DNA of 64,000 nucleotides from Saksenaea vasiformis B4078 (GCA_000697055.1 JNDT01002383.1:62001-126000), one strand, 5' to 3'; shown: positions 50,501 to 63,727, counted from the stretch's first letter. The notes: a model not told the origin generated them from the letters alone. Numbers and translations are program-made.

Positions 50501-52953
50501 AGCTCTACATCGAACGATGATGGGCCAGTACTGTGCGAGGTTGATGACATGGATGATATTCCTCCAACGGAAGAGACTGGTTCGAGAGACCTTACCACGA
50601 TCAACAGGAAGTCGTCCTCAGGAGCAAAAGACATAACGACAGAGCTGGCTGACGATCTCAAAGACCATGATCTATGGGAGGCCATCGGTACGAATTTCAC
50701 GTTATGCTCATAACCATGCTGATCTTGGGTCTTTGCAGGTGGAGATTCTTATTTGCTTCTTTGGAACGATGTCAATGGTTGGATTGATTCAATCGAGTCA
50801 AATCAGGCGATAGTCCAGTTTCGGGGATTAAAGCCCTTGTACAATTTGTTGGATAAAGAGCAACGTTATGAAATCCAGAACATATACAACGATATCATTA
50901 TGAACGATGATTATATTTGCTATGAATATTCATTGGCGATTCAGATATCCAGAGCGTTGACACAAAAATCGGAAAGCGAGAATTCGGAGGACGAAATTCA
51001 GGTGCCGGTATGTGCCGTATAGTTGGAAGAGGGAGCACTGCTAATAGACCATTGCAGACAGAAGCATTATTTGAAAATCTGCTTGACACTACGTTTTCAG
51101 ATAGCAGGACTGCGATTGAGTACTGTCGCAGTACTTGTGATAGTTATGGTTTTCCCATTGTGACCGAACAGACGACAGAGAAGGTATCCCTCGCTTAACA
51201 CCGCGTTCAATGGATGACTAACATAGACAAAGATCATTTGTATCTATTGTTCCCATAGTGTTCTTCCAAAGAAAACTTTATACAGCACGGAGGAAAAATC
51301 AATATCAAACCGACAATGTACATGGGGAATCACCCTTTACGAAAACGAGCACTCAGAGTGGCTGTTTCGAAAATTCATGGCTTCTGACAACGCAGTGCAC
51401 AACCATTATCTGATGTCTGACGACGACCACTGTCTTAGCTCCCCAAGCGTGTTTTCTGCCGACAACTTCCCGCGCGTGGTTACTATGTGTATTGAAATTC
51501 TTCCCGAACGCCGTACATTTTCTATCAACGACTCAAATGCGCATTATGTTAAATATGGTGATATTGTCCGTTTACGATACATACAACACCTTGGAGATGC
51601 TGATATCGCTGGAGTACGAATGCTAAAGGCGAGTAAACTTCAAGTTTTTGAAGGCATGCGTCTGTTGCTGGATGAAGAGTTACCGTTTTGGAATGACGAT
51701 CAAAACGACGCAGCGATCGATTACCATTGGTACAGTATACGTGATGCACCATAACGACGTGCTCACACCACCTATCTAGGAAAATTGTACCTGGCTTCGA
51801 GATGTTACCTGAAGATGATAGCGACGATAGTGAAGATAATGAGACAGGTGATAGAAAGCCATTACGGAGTAGTCGCGATAACTATGCTCGAAACGGTGAT
51901 ATCATTTTCTTTGAGTGTCTACGCACGTTTGGCGGCAAGAAACTGTACTTGGACGGTCGCACTGGATGGTTCTGTCTCCGTCCGGAAGAGCATCCACCAA
52001 AAGCGATGCTTAATACGGCTGGATGGTACATCAAACCGATCAACGAATGTGAACTAAAGAGGGATATGGAGCACCGACAGAGTATTGAAACGATAGACGT
52101 TAACGTTTTGGAATACATGAAACAAAAAGCAGATGAAGGAGACAGAGACTATCAATTCTACGCTGGTCATACGTCGATGTATGGTATAAAGGGATCCACT
52201 ATTGAACTCGACACAGCCGAGAAGTACCTGACGATGGCCGTTGAACAAGGACAATGCCAGGCTCATTATGAGCTTGGTAAATTGTGGTGGCGGATGCGAA
52301 AATATTCTCAAGCTACAGATATGTTCAAGAAAGCGGCGAGGATCCCCGTCATTGAGGCATGCCGCGAGTTAGGCAATCTTTATCATACAGGCTTCTCCTC
52401 GTCAGACCCAACCAATCCTTTTGTGATCCCTCAAGACCGCAAGCAAGCGTTCGTTTATTACTCTATGGGTGGTATTTTGGGTGACCCTACAGCTGCACTA
52501 ACAGCTGGTACATATTTGGAGCAAGGTATTCACGGAGATTTCGGGAAGACGCAGAGACAAGCGTTACGATGGTACGAATGTGTCAGGAAAAGCTACGGTT
52601 ATCCTCTGGCCAATCTTAAGATAGGAAAGCTTAAGCATTCATTGGCAGATGAATCGGAAGACCTGCAAGAAGCGAATATGCTTCGAGAAGAAGCTTACAA
52701 AGCGTTTGAGGCTGCATCCTTATCTGAACCCTCTGCCAAATTAATGGTTGCGATATATCACTTGTCAGGATGGGGAGGCCAAACACTGAACCCTGCACTT
52801 GGTTTTGACATACTGCTAAGCCTTGCTGAATCAGGGCTCCAAGCGGCACTTGCTAGCATAGCACATTGTTACTCGCAAGGCGTCGGTGTAGAAAAAGATT
52901 TACAGATGGCATCCGCTTTTGTGGAGCTTGCACAAAAAATGAGCAAAAAATGA
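47516..52953 (+). CDS. Tandem MACPF-like domain protein with Sel1-like repeats
   Basis: About 16 exons encode roughly 1,500 aa. The front two thirds contain three related units. Each has an acidic helical stretch leading to a conserved turn, FGYYYPYWITTGG, FGHYYPSAICFGG or FGYYYPSSIVLGG, and later a GGD/GGS segment with a Trp and NQ (GGDTNLL, GGSTTFT, GGDSYLLLWND). These match the fungal MACPF-like (membrane attack complex/perforin-like) domains known from Glomeromycotina and Mucoromycotina. Then comes a MIR-like beta region (about 51480-51700), and from about 52090 a Sel1-like repeat array (LDTAEKYLTMAVEQGQCQAH, AGTYLEQGIHGD, IAHCYSQGVGVEKD). No signal peptide is seen. Introns repeatedly fall in the Gly-Gly codon pair at phase 1. 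Exon 1 (47516-47596) rests on a short 38-nt intron and is uncertain. Role unknown; no pore activity can be inferred. Confidence 0.78.
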
Positions 52954-55900
52954 AGTATCCAAAGAATAACTCCTCTGTAAATTACTCTTTCTTGTTCAAC
53001 ATGGCGAAACGTGTAAATAAATGGTTCTCACTGTTGTATGAAGCTCCTATCTTTCTTGTCGATTCCAGACTTTATGTTGCACCAATGTAACATTTTGTGT
53101 TGCCATGAGTAAGGATGTCATATTACGTGACTTAAATGCAAGTATTGGCATTATCCTCTTTTGATATACTAGATGCAGTTGCTATCAGAAATTAACAAAG
53201 ATATTTTAACCTTACACTTTTGACGTAGTCGGCTGGACTAGACACGGAACTGTGAAGAAAAGACCAACGTTCTGATAGTTTTATGATATGTCACCATGAC
53301 TGTCATATCTGTACGACATTGCCATATCACAATTAATTTTTAGCTTGGATGATCCACGGGAACTACCCTACGAAGAATTTTGTCATATTAATAGCGTGAG
53401 ATTCTCTTATTATCTTGAAATATACGATCCTATAACAGATACAGTAGTTTGTTGTTAAAAAAAGGTCGCATATATTGTGATATAGCTTTGCATCAAACTC
53501 AAATTGTTTCGTATGACTTGTTCTATGTATCAGATCTGCAAGCGTCAGTGAGAAACAAGGGGAAGCATCATATTACCCCGTTTCTTGTGGAACAGGATAG
53601 TTCGTCGCACGGTATACGATATTTTGTGGAAATAACTGCCGCATTCATGTCTAGATCATAATATAGAATAGAAAATCCACTTGGAAGCTGTTGTAGTTTC
53701 GATATCTGTAAGGCACGGTGCTTGTGATACGTTCAACGATTTAATGGTTTTGCACGTTGCGTACACGTTTGCTTCACCCATATGGTTTGAGTTAAACAGC
53801 TGAACAGATAGCTGTCATAAAAGGCTTTAATGCTACCTTTATCCGACGTCGCTAATAAGGCTACGAGCATAGATGTCTTCCTGATTAGTGCTTTGCATGC
53901 AGAAAGATGAGAATGGGACGTCCATTGCATTTACAGCTATGACGTTATGGGTGATTCTATATCGTCCGGCATAAATTTCATTGTCCTCGCATCCTAAAAA
54001 TAACAGCCGTGTGATCCAAAGAGATATACTCAACGGGAAGACTAAAAAGGGCGTAGTATCTGAGGATCTGGGAGCCTCGGATTTCCGACCGTGCTCGAGA
54101 TCTCGGCTACAGATTGCGCTTTACTATGTTACCTATAAATTTCTAGAAGGACATGTACCCACTACGTGAGAGTTATACACTGCGAACGCCAATCATGATT
54201 CCAACCATGCTCGCTAGTTTCTGCTGATCTCTTGATCTTCAAGCTCAGTTGTCGTACGCTGTACGTTTTTGGGAGATGCCACCTATTTCTCCGACGACAG
54301 AACACAGGAGGTTATAAATCTGAATAAAGTTTGTACGATCATGTAACAAAAAAAAATCCGGGCTCGACGCATTATTAGCTCATGTTTTCGGGTCATATGA
54401 TGGCTTCACCAACTTAGGACTTATCCTCCAAGCCTGTTTGATTTGTTACCGGTTACGTCGGTAGGCCTTTGGTAATTCGACACAATGAATAAACAGTAAG
54501 TCTGCCAAGATGACGGCGTCGTCCTTCACATCTGAAGGTAGACCAAGACCATACAGTAAATGTGAGATTATCATCGGATAAAACTTTCTCGGAACGGATG
54601 CCAAAAGTCTGATATCTAAATCACCATCTATTGAAGCTATTGCTAAGATAGGTTTGATGTTTCTGATGCTGCGCAATCTATCTCCAGTTGCTTCTGATGT
54701 TAATGTAGCAGCTGAGCACAACAATGAAAAGTGTTTTCCTTCCGCCTGATATGCTTATTTGGCGTTGTGGGCTTACTAAAGCTTTCGATGAAAAATACAT
54801 GGCGAGAGGCATATTTATTATGCATGCGTGTTTGTTGTGTAATTCAGCCACACAGTTGCTTGCTCTGTTAATATAATGCAGGAAGCGCGAACAATTCAGT
54901 AGTAAAATGCATGTCTGCTCAAGAAGTATTTTTTTCTTCTTTTTTACCCACAAACACCCTACATCACTGGTATATAAGGGATATGCATGCATATGACGGC
55001 AGATAGGGCAAACTCATTGAAATGTGTATTAACTATGTATTGCGATAATTAAATTTTGTCTCTTAAACTTCATTGGCAGGACCGAGCACACGCGTACAAT
55101 GGGGGATATGGAAGAGAACTCAGAAAAATAACGGCTTTCGGAATGCCAAACCGCCTAGTCTCCTCTTGAGTTTAAACGACACGTGCAAACAGTTTGACCG
55201 CATATGCAAGACACGTCTTTGCTAGAATTCAAACAAAAGGCAAATCGCCGCGGAGCGAGAAACATCACAACGTGAGATTTGCCAGTTTAACCTCAGAACT
55301 CGTTGACTACAGTGACACAAAAACGATTGCGTTTGTCCAGACGATCACAAGTGTCACGACGATCGAAAGTAGGAGTCTGGATGGCGTTGAGATCATGTGT
55401 TGTGGAATAGTCAATGGTCGGAATACAAATGTTTTCCTATGAGACCCCAGGGACTTTTAATGAGGGCGTACCAGACTGAATTACTCATAGATTGGTTAAT
55501 AAATATTATAGTCCGTAGTTCGATCGGGTACACCGTTACACACATCATAAGTTGACGGTTACGGGGTCATAAGGACAAAAATTCAATTGGAACGTCCCAG
55601 GTAAGAAACAAAGGAACTACATACTACATCGCAATTAAGTGAGAAAATAAGCAGCGAAAATATGATGGACTTTGACATATCTAAAAAGGAAAGACCCACG
55701 AAAACATGTCACTTGAATTCTTTCCCCGATCATTCCTGCGAAATGATAGTAGGAACGCAACAGATGTAGGCAAAGTAATAGAAGATGCAAAGATGCGTCT
55801 TTGTATAGTGATGTACAGTGCGTGTGCTTGTGGGTTTTTTTTGTGTCACGCGTAATGAAAATCACTTGTCGGACTTAACTGTATGATGCTGCCAAACGGT

Positions 55901-56145
55901 TTCTCCAATCAAAAGTGCTGGACCGAGGGCAAAGATCAGGGAAGTGGTTCTGAGTTTGTTTGATGAACATGGGCAATTCACGTCTGTGTTACCTATCATT
56001 TGTCCAAGGTTGCACAACGTAATTAGTGGATAGCACCTTGACCATCGCGTGCGATAACTATAAAAGCAACAAGAATCATAAGCACCATCCATCATCATCC
56101 AAAACAAGTTTCTTCATCTTCTCTCTCTTTCATATTCTGCCTAAC
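52954..56145. other. Intergenic region upstream of CAP gene 1
   Basis: About 3 kb without a recognisable gene. The minus-strand open frame at 54446-54724 has no ATG start and matches nothing I know. From about 55900 to 56066 lies the CAP-gene promoter, which is partly conserved with the second copy near 63500 (shared GGTTCTGAGTTT, CACGT, TACCTATCATT and CTATAAAAGCAA blocks). Confidence 0.5.
56059..56066 (+). promoter_or_regulatory. TATA box of CAP gene 1
   Basis: TATAAAAG lies 80 bp before the start codon and sits in ACTATAAAAGCAA, a block repeated in front of the second CAP gene. Confidence 0.7.
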
Positions 56146-57007
56146 ATGGTCTCCTTCACTTTCCTTGCTGCTCCTGCACTCGCGGTCCTGGCGATCGCTA
56201 CTCACACCGTTGAGGCATCTCCCTACGAATACTACTACTACGACAGTAACGGTAACCAAGTCCAAACTCATCGCGGACAGTCCCATCGCGGCCAAAACAA
56301 CGGCTACTACTACCATTACCCCAATTACCGCAATGGTAACCGCAAAGGCAATCGCAACAACAATCGCAAAAACCGCAATCACCGTAACGATAACTCCGGC
56401 TACCCTAACTTCCCTGGCTACCCTGGCTATCCCGGAAACGATGGCAACGGCGGAAACGGTGGCAATCCTGGCAACGGTGGCAACCCCGGTAACCCTGGCA
56501 ATGGTGGTAACGGTGGCAATGGCGGAGACGGTGGAAAGAAGGGTTCCGGAAACGACCAGCAGACTGTCCTTAAGCTCCACAACGAAATGCGTGCTAAGCA
56601 TAAAGCACCTGCTTTGAAGTGGAGCAGCGAATTGGCAAACTTTGCTCAGAGCTGGTCTGACCGTTGCGTCTTCAAGCACAGCCAGAATGTAAGTACATCA
56701 ATGATATGTATTTATTCATGGATTTAACATCCCATTTTTACAGGGTAAATACGGTGAAAACCTTGCTTATGGTTACCCCGATTGGAGCGCGTCCATCAAC
56801 GCCTGGTACGATGAAGAAAAGGACTACAACTACCAGAACCCTGGCTTTAGCATGCAGACTGGCCATTTCACCCAGATCGTCTGGAAGGGCACCAAGGAAA
56901 TTGGTTGCGGTGTGACCAACTGCCCTGGCCTTGGCCAATTGTACACTTGCTCTTACTATCCTCCTGGCAACATGCAGGGCGATTTCGAAAACAACGTCTT
57001 GCCTTAA
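56146..57007 (+). CDS. Secreted CAP/SCP (PR-1-like) protein, copy 1
   Basis: CAP proteins are secreted cysteine-rich proteins; the yeast members (Pry) bind sterols and fatty acids. Two exons (56146-56688, 56744-57007) give 268 aa. A signal peptide covers about residues 1-24 (MVSFTFLAAPALAVLAIA). A Tyr/His/Asn/Arg-rich stretch follows, then a Gly-Asn-Pro repeat linker at residues about 84-136 (GYPGYPGN, GGNGGNPGN). The CAP domain spans about 138-265 with LHNEMRAKHKAP, GENLAYGY, GHFTQIVWKGTKEIGCGV and YTCSYYPPGN, including the conserved His and Glu of the central cavity. The intron lies between HSQN and GKYGEN. AATAAA at 57062 marks the 3' end. It is a paralog of the partial gene at 63728. Confidence 0.94.
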
Positions 57008-58639
57008 ATATCGTTGCTTATCCTAAATGACAGTTGCACTTGATGTGCAACGCGTACCGAACAATAAATTATCATTATTCGTTTTTGTCGTGTATGCTGA
57101 TTGCCCCTGGTGTCCGATTTCAATGGACGAACAGAAACTACACCAATGTGCTTGCTGACACTAAACTGCAAACTCTAATTCGTATCCTAAAATAGTAAGA
57201 GCAGTAGTGGGTCATGGCCTCGGACCAGAATGAGCGCTCTAACCATACCAGGACGAATGTCTGGCTCCCAGATACACGAGAAAGGCATAAATTGCTCAGA
57301 AAATTTATCGGGCCACTTGACGAAACTACAGGTTTAGATCATCTTGTCTTTCTGCCACACAGTGGTTGCTTATCAAGTGAAGCATGATATAGCAGATATA
57401 ACGGAAGCTGACCCTTCAATCACATGCGACTTTATTGGGTGGGTATAAATACCAGTGGTCATTGTGATTACCTCCTCCATCTTCGCCAGTGGCATTCAAA
57501 ATCTTTCCTGGTGTAGAGAAGTTTGCGACAGAAGGCGGATTAGATCAGTCGATTTTACTCTGGCTTATGTTCTGGTTGTGCCACCATTTAGTCTGTTCCT
57601 GCGTCCCTCATATGATAACCAAGCTGAGATTTCTGGATGAGATTATGGATTCGGGCAACGATTGCTCGTGAGAAAGTAATTTATAGGGTACCGTAGCAGG
57701 AGACTGTCGTGGAAAGGTCACCATGTCGGCCGAATTTAATTCGGCTCCTTGCCATCGCCATCATCTGGTGATGATATTCCTTTGCATGTCCTTTCTTTCC
57801 TAGTTAAATACTCGTTTCTCTTGTTCGAGCATACTTACATAAGGCAAGAGATTTTCCTGATATGAGAATTCCTTGTCCTTGCTTAAAATGTTGACGGTGC
57901 AGGATAGTAATTACTTCATGCACCTCTGGACCATCTCAGTGCTTAATTGATCCGGGATCGGCAAGGATCCTATCCTATGCCAGATTCATAGATCAGAAGC
58001 AAGCATCGTGGTCACAGTCAACTCGGCCTCGTACTCGTACTCGGCTGTTCTTCCTCAGTTGAGCCATCCAATTCTTACTTTTGAACCAGAGAAAACACCA
58101 GTACATGCCCAATGTACCGCTGCCGACCGTGAAAGTTGCACTGATTTCGAACTGCTCACGTTAACTGCAACGAGACTTTACGTCGCACGTAGTCCTTTTT
58201 GCCCGCTGAATTATTGAACCTTATGTGGAAAGCAGGCCTTTATGCATCTACTCAAAAGTGCATTTCGCTGGTATATCACTGTTTCCAGTGTCCAACTGTA
58301 ACATTCCTTTTAGATCGCTATCTAAAGGGACGCATAAATCAATCCTTGTTCTTCGGCTCTGATCTCTTAACCTCCCGGTATGTACTTTTGATGGGCTACG
58401 CATTCAGGTTTACTAATGTCTATTTTGTCTGTCATTTAGCTTGCAAAGGCCCTGTTCGAATCATCCTGGCTGTGGTGGTACCTGTCACCCATTGTTTCAG
58501 CGAGTATACGTACTCACACGTCATCATCAATTATTTCCTGTAATAGAACAACCAGACACTGTGCCGCTTCAAGTCATCTACAGTGGATGCTGGCATGGCC
58601 TCTGTCGCCAGGTCCCATCCACACTGGCCCCATAAGACA

Positions 58640-58890
58640 TGGTGCGGGTCTGGTTACCGCCGTCAGTGGCATCATTCTTCGGCGATAAATAGAATGGGCA
58701 TTCAAGTATAGTTCCATTTACTAACCACGAATGAAGTTGCGTCCATCGAAAGACCAACCCGATGTAAGTAGAGTTAGATGTGTCGCCAATTTGTGTACTG
58801 ACGACCACCATAACTTACCCTTCATTAGCGCAGACTTGGCTCGCCACAGACGCAAAATTTATTTAACATGCTCTAAGAAACGCGTAAAAA
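58640..58890 (+). repeat. Dispersed structured repeat, copy C
   Basis: This carries TTTACTAACCACGAA (58718-58732), the outer arm TTGCGTCCATCGAAAGACCA (58737-58756) and its inverted partner TTGGCTCGCCACAGACGCAA (58837-58856), with GATGTAAGTA between them. The first GTAAGT of copies A, B and D is degraded here. The tail GCGTAAAAA matches the end of copy A. Confidence 0.72.
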
Positions 58891-60448
58891 TCCATTCAAA
58901 TGACATTTATACGTGCAAAACAAGTGCAAACACAGCAACTATCAGGATTTGGATGTTATAGCTTCAGTAAGCTGAATCAAATCTTGCTCATAGTAGTCAT
59001 TTACTAATTGCATATGGGATTGACGACATGGTGCTGCGTACCGATCGCCAGAAATTTAATCTTCCCGGACGTCCTTTACTGGAATGGCTTCTGCGGTCGC
59101 CTGTAGGTCCTGAATTTCCCCTGGCCATGAAATATGAGCAAGCGAGGGCCATCTCGCATTGCATTCGTTAGAACTTCCGTGTCATCGTTAATAATGCCGC
59201 GGAAGCTCCCTTAAAGGTCAAAAATATCAGTAGCACAGACGCGACCAACGGAGTCAGCTCCTGGACGGGCTTTAGTCAGCTCTTGAGGGAATCCGGCTGT
59301 CCGTAAACAGACTTCAAGTAAACGACCACTCCCTGGGAGCGCGATCAGAACAACACAAGGCTTCGAAAACCTGTCAGACGCTTTCAAAAAGGTAAATTTT
59401 GCTTTGGATGAAGTCACGGAAACAGCTACAAGGAAAGGAAGGATGACAACTAGAAGAATTATTTGAAGCTTCAATGATTATCACGAAAAATGGCTTAATG
59501 AAGGGTGTAATGCTTTGTCACCGAGCCTGTTATAAGGAATAAACAAGTTCGCAGTCATTTGTCCTATTCTCACGGTTTCAATATGAATTGCGAAAGTTGA
59601 ACGCCTTTGCTAATTTAACTCTCAAATGGCGGTTGTGGTAAACAAACTGAATAGTAGGGTTCGAGAACACATATCCATCGGTAAGCCTCATTCTCGGGTC
59701 CGACGATTAGCTTGTAAACAAACATTGTCATTGCCAAAGCGCGCTAACCTCACGCTTAGTTATGTATAACCCATGGCCGAATTTCATAACTAAGGTTTGA
59801 TATATCAAGTATCCACATGCATAATCAAATCCCCAAATTCTGGTTAATGAATGTCGCAAAGGCAAATTTTCTTGAAGATACATCGCCAAAAAAAAAAAAA
59901 TCAGCTTCAGTTTGTTGAATAGTGAATGTGTGCAACTGCAAGTTTGATTAAGAAAGCCTGTAGTATCCAGCTATGTCAAAATCGTCTAAGCGGATATCAT
60001 ATCCAAATAGCAGTTATAAAAACAAAAAGGTTTGGTGCGTTTATCGATGCCGATTGCACAGATGTAACTTTTTAATGAAAAAAAATCTACTTCAATCATG
60101 CTAATGGAATACGTGTTCATATACAGCGTCCTGAGACAAAATATCGACCTTGACCGCTTCTTCGTCCTCTAATACTTGGAAGTTGTCGATTTGCTGATCC
60201 AGAGCAATCAAGAGGTAGACCAACTGTTCGAATACGCGTAGCCATTTGCTTCGTTGCATGTAGCTTGTTGGAATTTTGGCCGTACGCAGTTGGTTGTACG
60301 TAAACTTCCCTTGTTCAGTAAACTGAAGCTCGGACAATACAAGGGTCGTTTTGATTGATTGAGTCCAACACTTTTGTCTTTAACATGGTAGCAAAGCTTG
60401 CATTCCGGCGGCTACTGACCATGCCTTTCGGCATAAAAAATAACTCAT

Positions 60449-60560
60449 GGTTAGTAAATGAAAGATGTTTTGATGTCTTTTACTTACCACCCGAAGAGGT
60501 AATCCCGTGATTACACGGGATCCCCACCAGCGCCGAAGCGGTGGGGGCGGTCGTCATCTA
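60449..60560 (-). repeat. Dispersed structured repeat, copy B (inverted, partial)
   Basis: On the minus strand this reads two GC hairpins (CCCCACCGC...GCTGGTGGGG and ATCCCGTG...CACGGGAT), then the 40-nt near-palindrome GGTAAGTAAA...TTTACTAACC (60488-60449). Its core is almost identical to copy A, while the hairpins differ in sequence but not in form. The outer arms were not found. Confidence 0.72.
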
Positions 60561-63500
60561 GGGATTGGCCGATTGCGGAACGGCCTGCAGAGGACTTGAA
60601 GCGACTCAGCGTCTGGCGATCTATCACGAAAAAATGAGTGATGCTGAGTTCGACAACGTTTACTTAAGCGGTGAATAAAGTTACACTACGGCTAAGACGG
60701 TTCGGGACAGACGTCATGCAGCCTAAACAAGAGGCCGAAAATATGAATAATCTTGTAGGTGTAATGGATTGACATTCTTATCGGGGGATGTTAAAGGTAA
60801 ACAGAACCGAAGAATAAAAAAAATTTCATGCGTCTCTTTAAATAGGGATTATTCTGGTATGAACTCATCATGACGCATTTCCACGCCTTAACACAAGGCG
60901 TGGAGAAATCTGGCGCTGATGCAGTGGACCATCTCAACGTCAAAAGGATGTACTGCTTTGGGCGACACATTTCCCTTTGTTAAGGCATTTTTACGCTTTC
61001 CAACAGGATACTAAGAAATCCACCACTGTAAACATGAACTACTCTAACGCAAACTGCAGTTATCCAAACGTGAACTGTTCATCGCATGAACGTAAAAGTA
61101 CCTACTTCCAAAAGCAGAATTCATCTAGAAGTAACGTCGAATGATCTCAAATAGACGCAAAATCATAGGAAGAATCCGGTAAATCTATCTGAGCTAATAC
61201 ATGGACGCCGTTACCGACACGACTCAGCGTTATATAAATCACTATTTCGTATAGCCTTAATCTCTTCTTTCGATTCCAGAATAAAAATACGACATACACA
61301 GGTTTCATTGTATTCCACACGTTACCACTTCTATTTGATTTCTATGACTATACGATACAACCAAGCCTAGCAATTTGTAACATATCACTCAACTAAAGCG
61401 TGTTTTGTGCAGCTGCCAAGCTTGATTCCACGAGAACCGGCGCAGAAAACACCAAAACTAGCCGTTTTAGTATGTCGCAATACAATATGTTCCGAAAGTT
61501 AACGTTGTCCTCAGTCAATTCTGAAGTCGCGAGATGACAAAAGTAGAAATCATGCGTGTCTAGAAGCCTCTGCTCTCGATGATAAATCAAATGCTGTATC
61601 TACAGGAAAACTCATCAGCTTACTCAGAAAGGTCGGCAGGACTATTCTCTGGCGTTAAACATATCTATAATGCTGATAAACTTTATAGCCGCTATGTCTT
61701 GCGTACGATGCCTTTGATGACCCCTCATCAAAGCAAGCAAAGCAACCCTTCGTTCAAGCCCTTCTCATGCTTCCTTGCGGGTCCGTATCTAAAGTACCCG
61801 CTGCAGCGCTGAGATACCCTGTAACAATTTATCAACAAAATAATTAATGACTCACGTTGCAGATATTCAGAAGTGCCTCCTGTGTGACCATTCACGAAAA
61901 AGTTCTTCCTGTAGCAATTTACACGGTTGCCCACGTTATCGTCCGGACTATGAACATAATTAATCTATGCGTACAGGTGGCCCAAACTGATCTATGCATA
62001 TTTACGTGATGTGTACCCCAGGCGGAACTAATTCGCGGTTGTTTCGGATCATCTCAGGCGCCGATTTCGAGGAATACTTGGCACCCAAATACTGGTCAAT
62101 TGCAAATGGAAGACGATTATGACATTGTAGAAAACGACAATGTTGCCCACACGTCATAAAAAGATCTGAGGAAACTGATCATAGCTTTTAAATCAGCTAA
62201 CAACTGATTCTAGGCTTCAGAGGAAAATATCTAGCGTACTTGATGTAGAGATGTGCAATTAGACAAAAAGAAGATATTGCTTCTAAAGTAAACCCGCATG
62301 GCAATGAGTTTCCCGTCATTACGTACATAACTGCTGTGGCAGTAATGCTTCGATGTGCGCGAAAGAAGCCGAAGGTTTTCTCGGAAGACGTTAATAAAAC
62401 AATCAAAACAGCTACAGTGTAACTCCAAGAATTCGTTAGTGCATTACTAGGCTTCTTCTAGGAACTCCTAGTCTTGCAACTCGGGAGGCTGGTACCTCGT
62501 CTACCATACTTTGGATAAGCACTCAGCCCTTTAGAATTTTGGGAAGTTGGCGTGAAAACTTGCTCAATAATCAGTATGAACCGATGACATCGTTTACCTA
62601 TCACCTTACAAAAGGGACTCGGTCCTTGCTGACTCTACCTTGGTCCGACGGATATCTCCATCAATAGTGTAATACTATACAGAGGATGCCGATGCAAGCC
62701 ATTGCCTTTATATCTGTGTTTGACCGAAGCATGAGATGTTGGTCCGTTAAGTGCTCGCCAACGGATAGTATACCCGTATTTCCAGAATTAGAACTTTTTT
62801 TACAGTCATACAATATGTTGACAGGTTCTTCGGGGACATATTCCACGCGCCACTGATTTGGCCAATCTAAAACCAGACAAAACAGAGGATTTTCCTGTCG
62901 ATACATCACCACGTAGACGAGAAAGAACAAGAGGAAGATCTGCCAATTGATTAACTCCGCAACGATCTGGGAATCCCTATGCACCAAGCCTCCAGCCACT
63001 GAAGGAGTCTGTGCGAAATAGCAACTCATCGGAGTATCCTTCTCTTCCTATTAGACGAAGGAAAAATTGCTTTCTCCCTCTCCGGCTAATAAAACTTGCA
63101 GGAGGATGATCCCTGTTGTGGTCATGTATACTGTTACACACACTGTCTACGTTACTGACACTGATCCATAGGGAAATGTAACCTTTGAAAAGAACATCAT
63201 GTTCTATAGGATACATCCCGTACAATGAGGAAATGGTGCATAATACTACGTCTGAAGATGAGATATTCATGGATGTGATATTATTTTGCATGTTCCCCGA
63301 TCATTTCCGGTCAGAATATTGACAGGCACATAGCAAGAAGGACTTAGAAGTATGCAAAACAGAATAAGGTGCTTTCTGTAGCGACAGATGTAGGATACGT
63401 GTCACGCCTAATAGTCGGACTTGATACTTCTCTCCTGTAAAAATGCCTGTACGAAATGATCCTTCCAATTAAATAAGGCCTGTCCCGCCAAAAAGAAGAA

Positions 63501-63627
63501 AGAGAAGCGGTTCTGAGTTTTGTTTTCTGAAGCATGAGCAAATCCACGTTCTGCAATACCTATCATTGGCCTGCGGTTGTACAGCAGTCATTACTGAGCG
63601 GCAGCTTAAACCATCCCGTGCAGCAAC

Positions 63628-63635
63628 TATAAAAG
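63628..63635 (+). promoter_or_regulatory. TATA box of CAP gene 2
   Basis: TATAAAAG lies 93 bp before the start codon within the same ACTATAAAAGCAA context as in front of CAP gene 1. Confidence 0.7.
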
Positions 63636-63727
63636 CAAAACAATAACAGAACAATCAACTATCCTCATCCAATAACAAAAGAAAGACTTCCCCTTCCCTT
63701 CTTTTTTTTTTTTTTTTTTTACCTGTC

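Larger units (their letters stand above)
57008..63727. other. Gene-free block between the two CAP paralogs
   Basis: About 6.7 kb without a supportable gene. It holds two dispersed-repeat copies in opposite orientation (58640-58890 plus, 60449-60560 minus). The open frames at 59211-59474 and 60101-60337 on the minus strand lack an ATG. The right end (63500-63727) is the duplicated CAP promoter, ending in a run of about 20 T just before the start codon. Confidence 0.5.

Noticed and set aside
54446..54724. Minus-strand open frame of 92 codons
   Set aside because: It starts at TTG, matches no family I know, and has no partner exons.
56095..56679. Minus-strand Val/Ala-rich open frame of 194 codons
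   Set aside because: It is a shadow of the Gly/Asn codon repeats in the CAP gene.
59211..59474. Minus-strand open frame with a signal-peptide-like start, possible small secreted protein
   Set aside because: The frame begins at TTG, not ATG, and stop codons lie directly upstream in frame; no splice site supplies an ATG.
60101..60385. Minus-strand open frame of about 90 codons ending DAVYEHVFH
   Set aside because: It has no ATG, a stop directly upstream, no recognised family and no convincing splice acceptor; it may be a gene fragment but cannot be supported.
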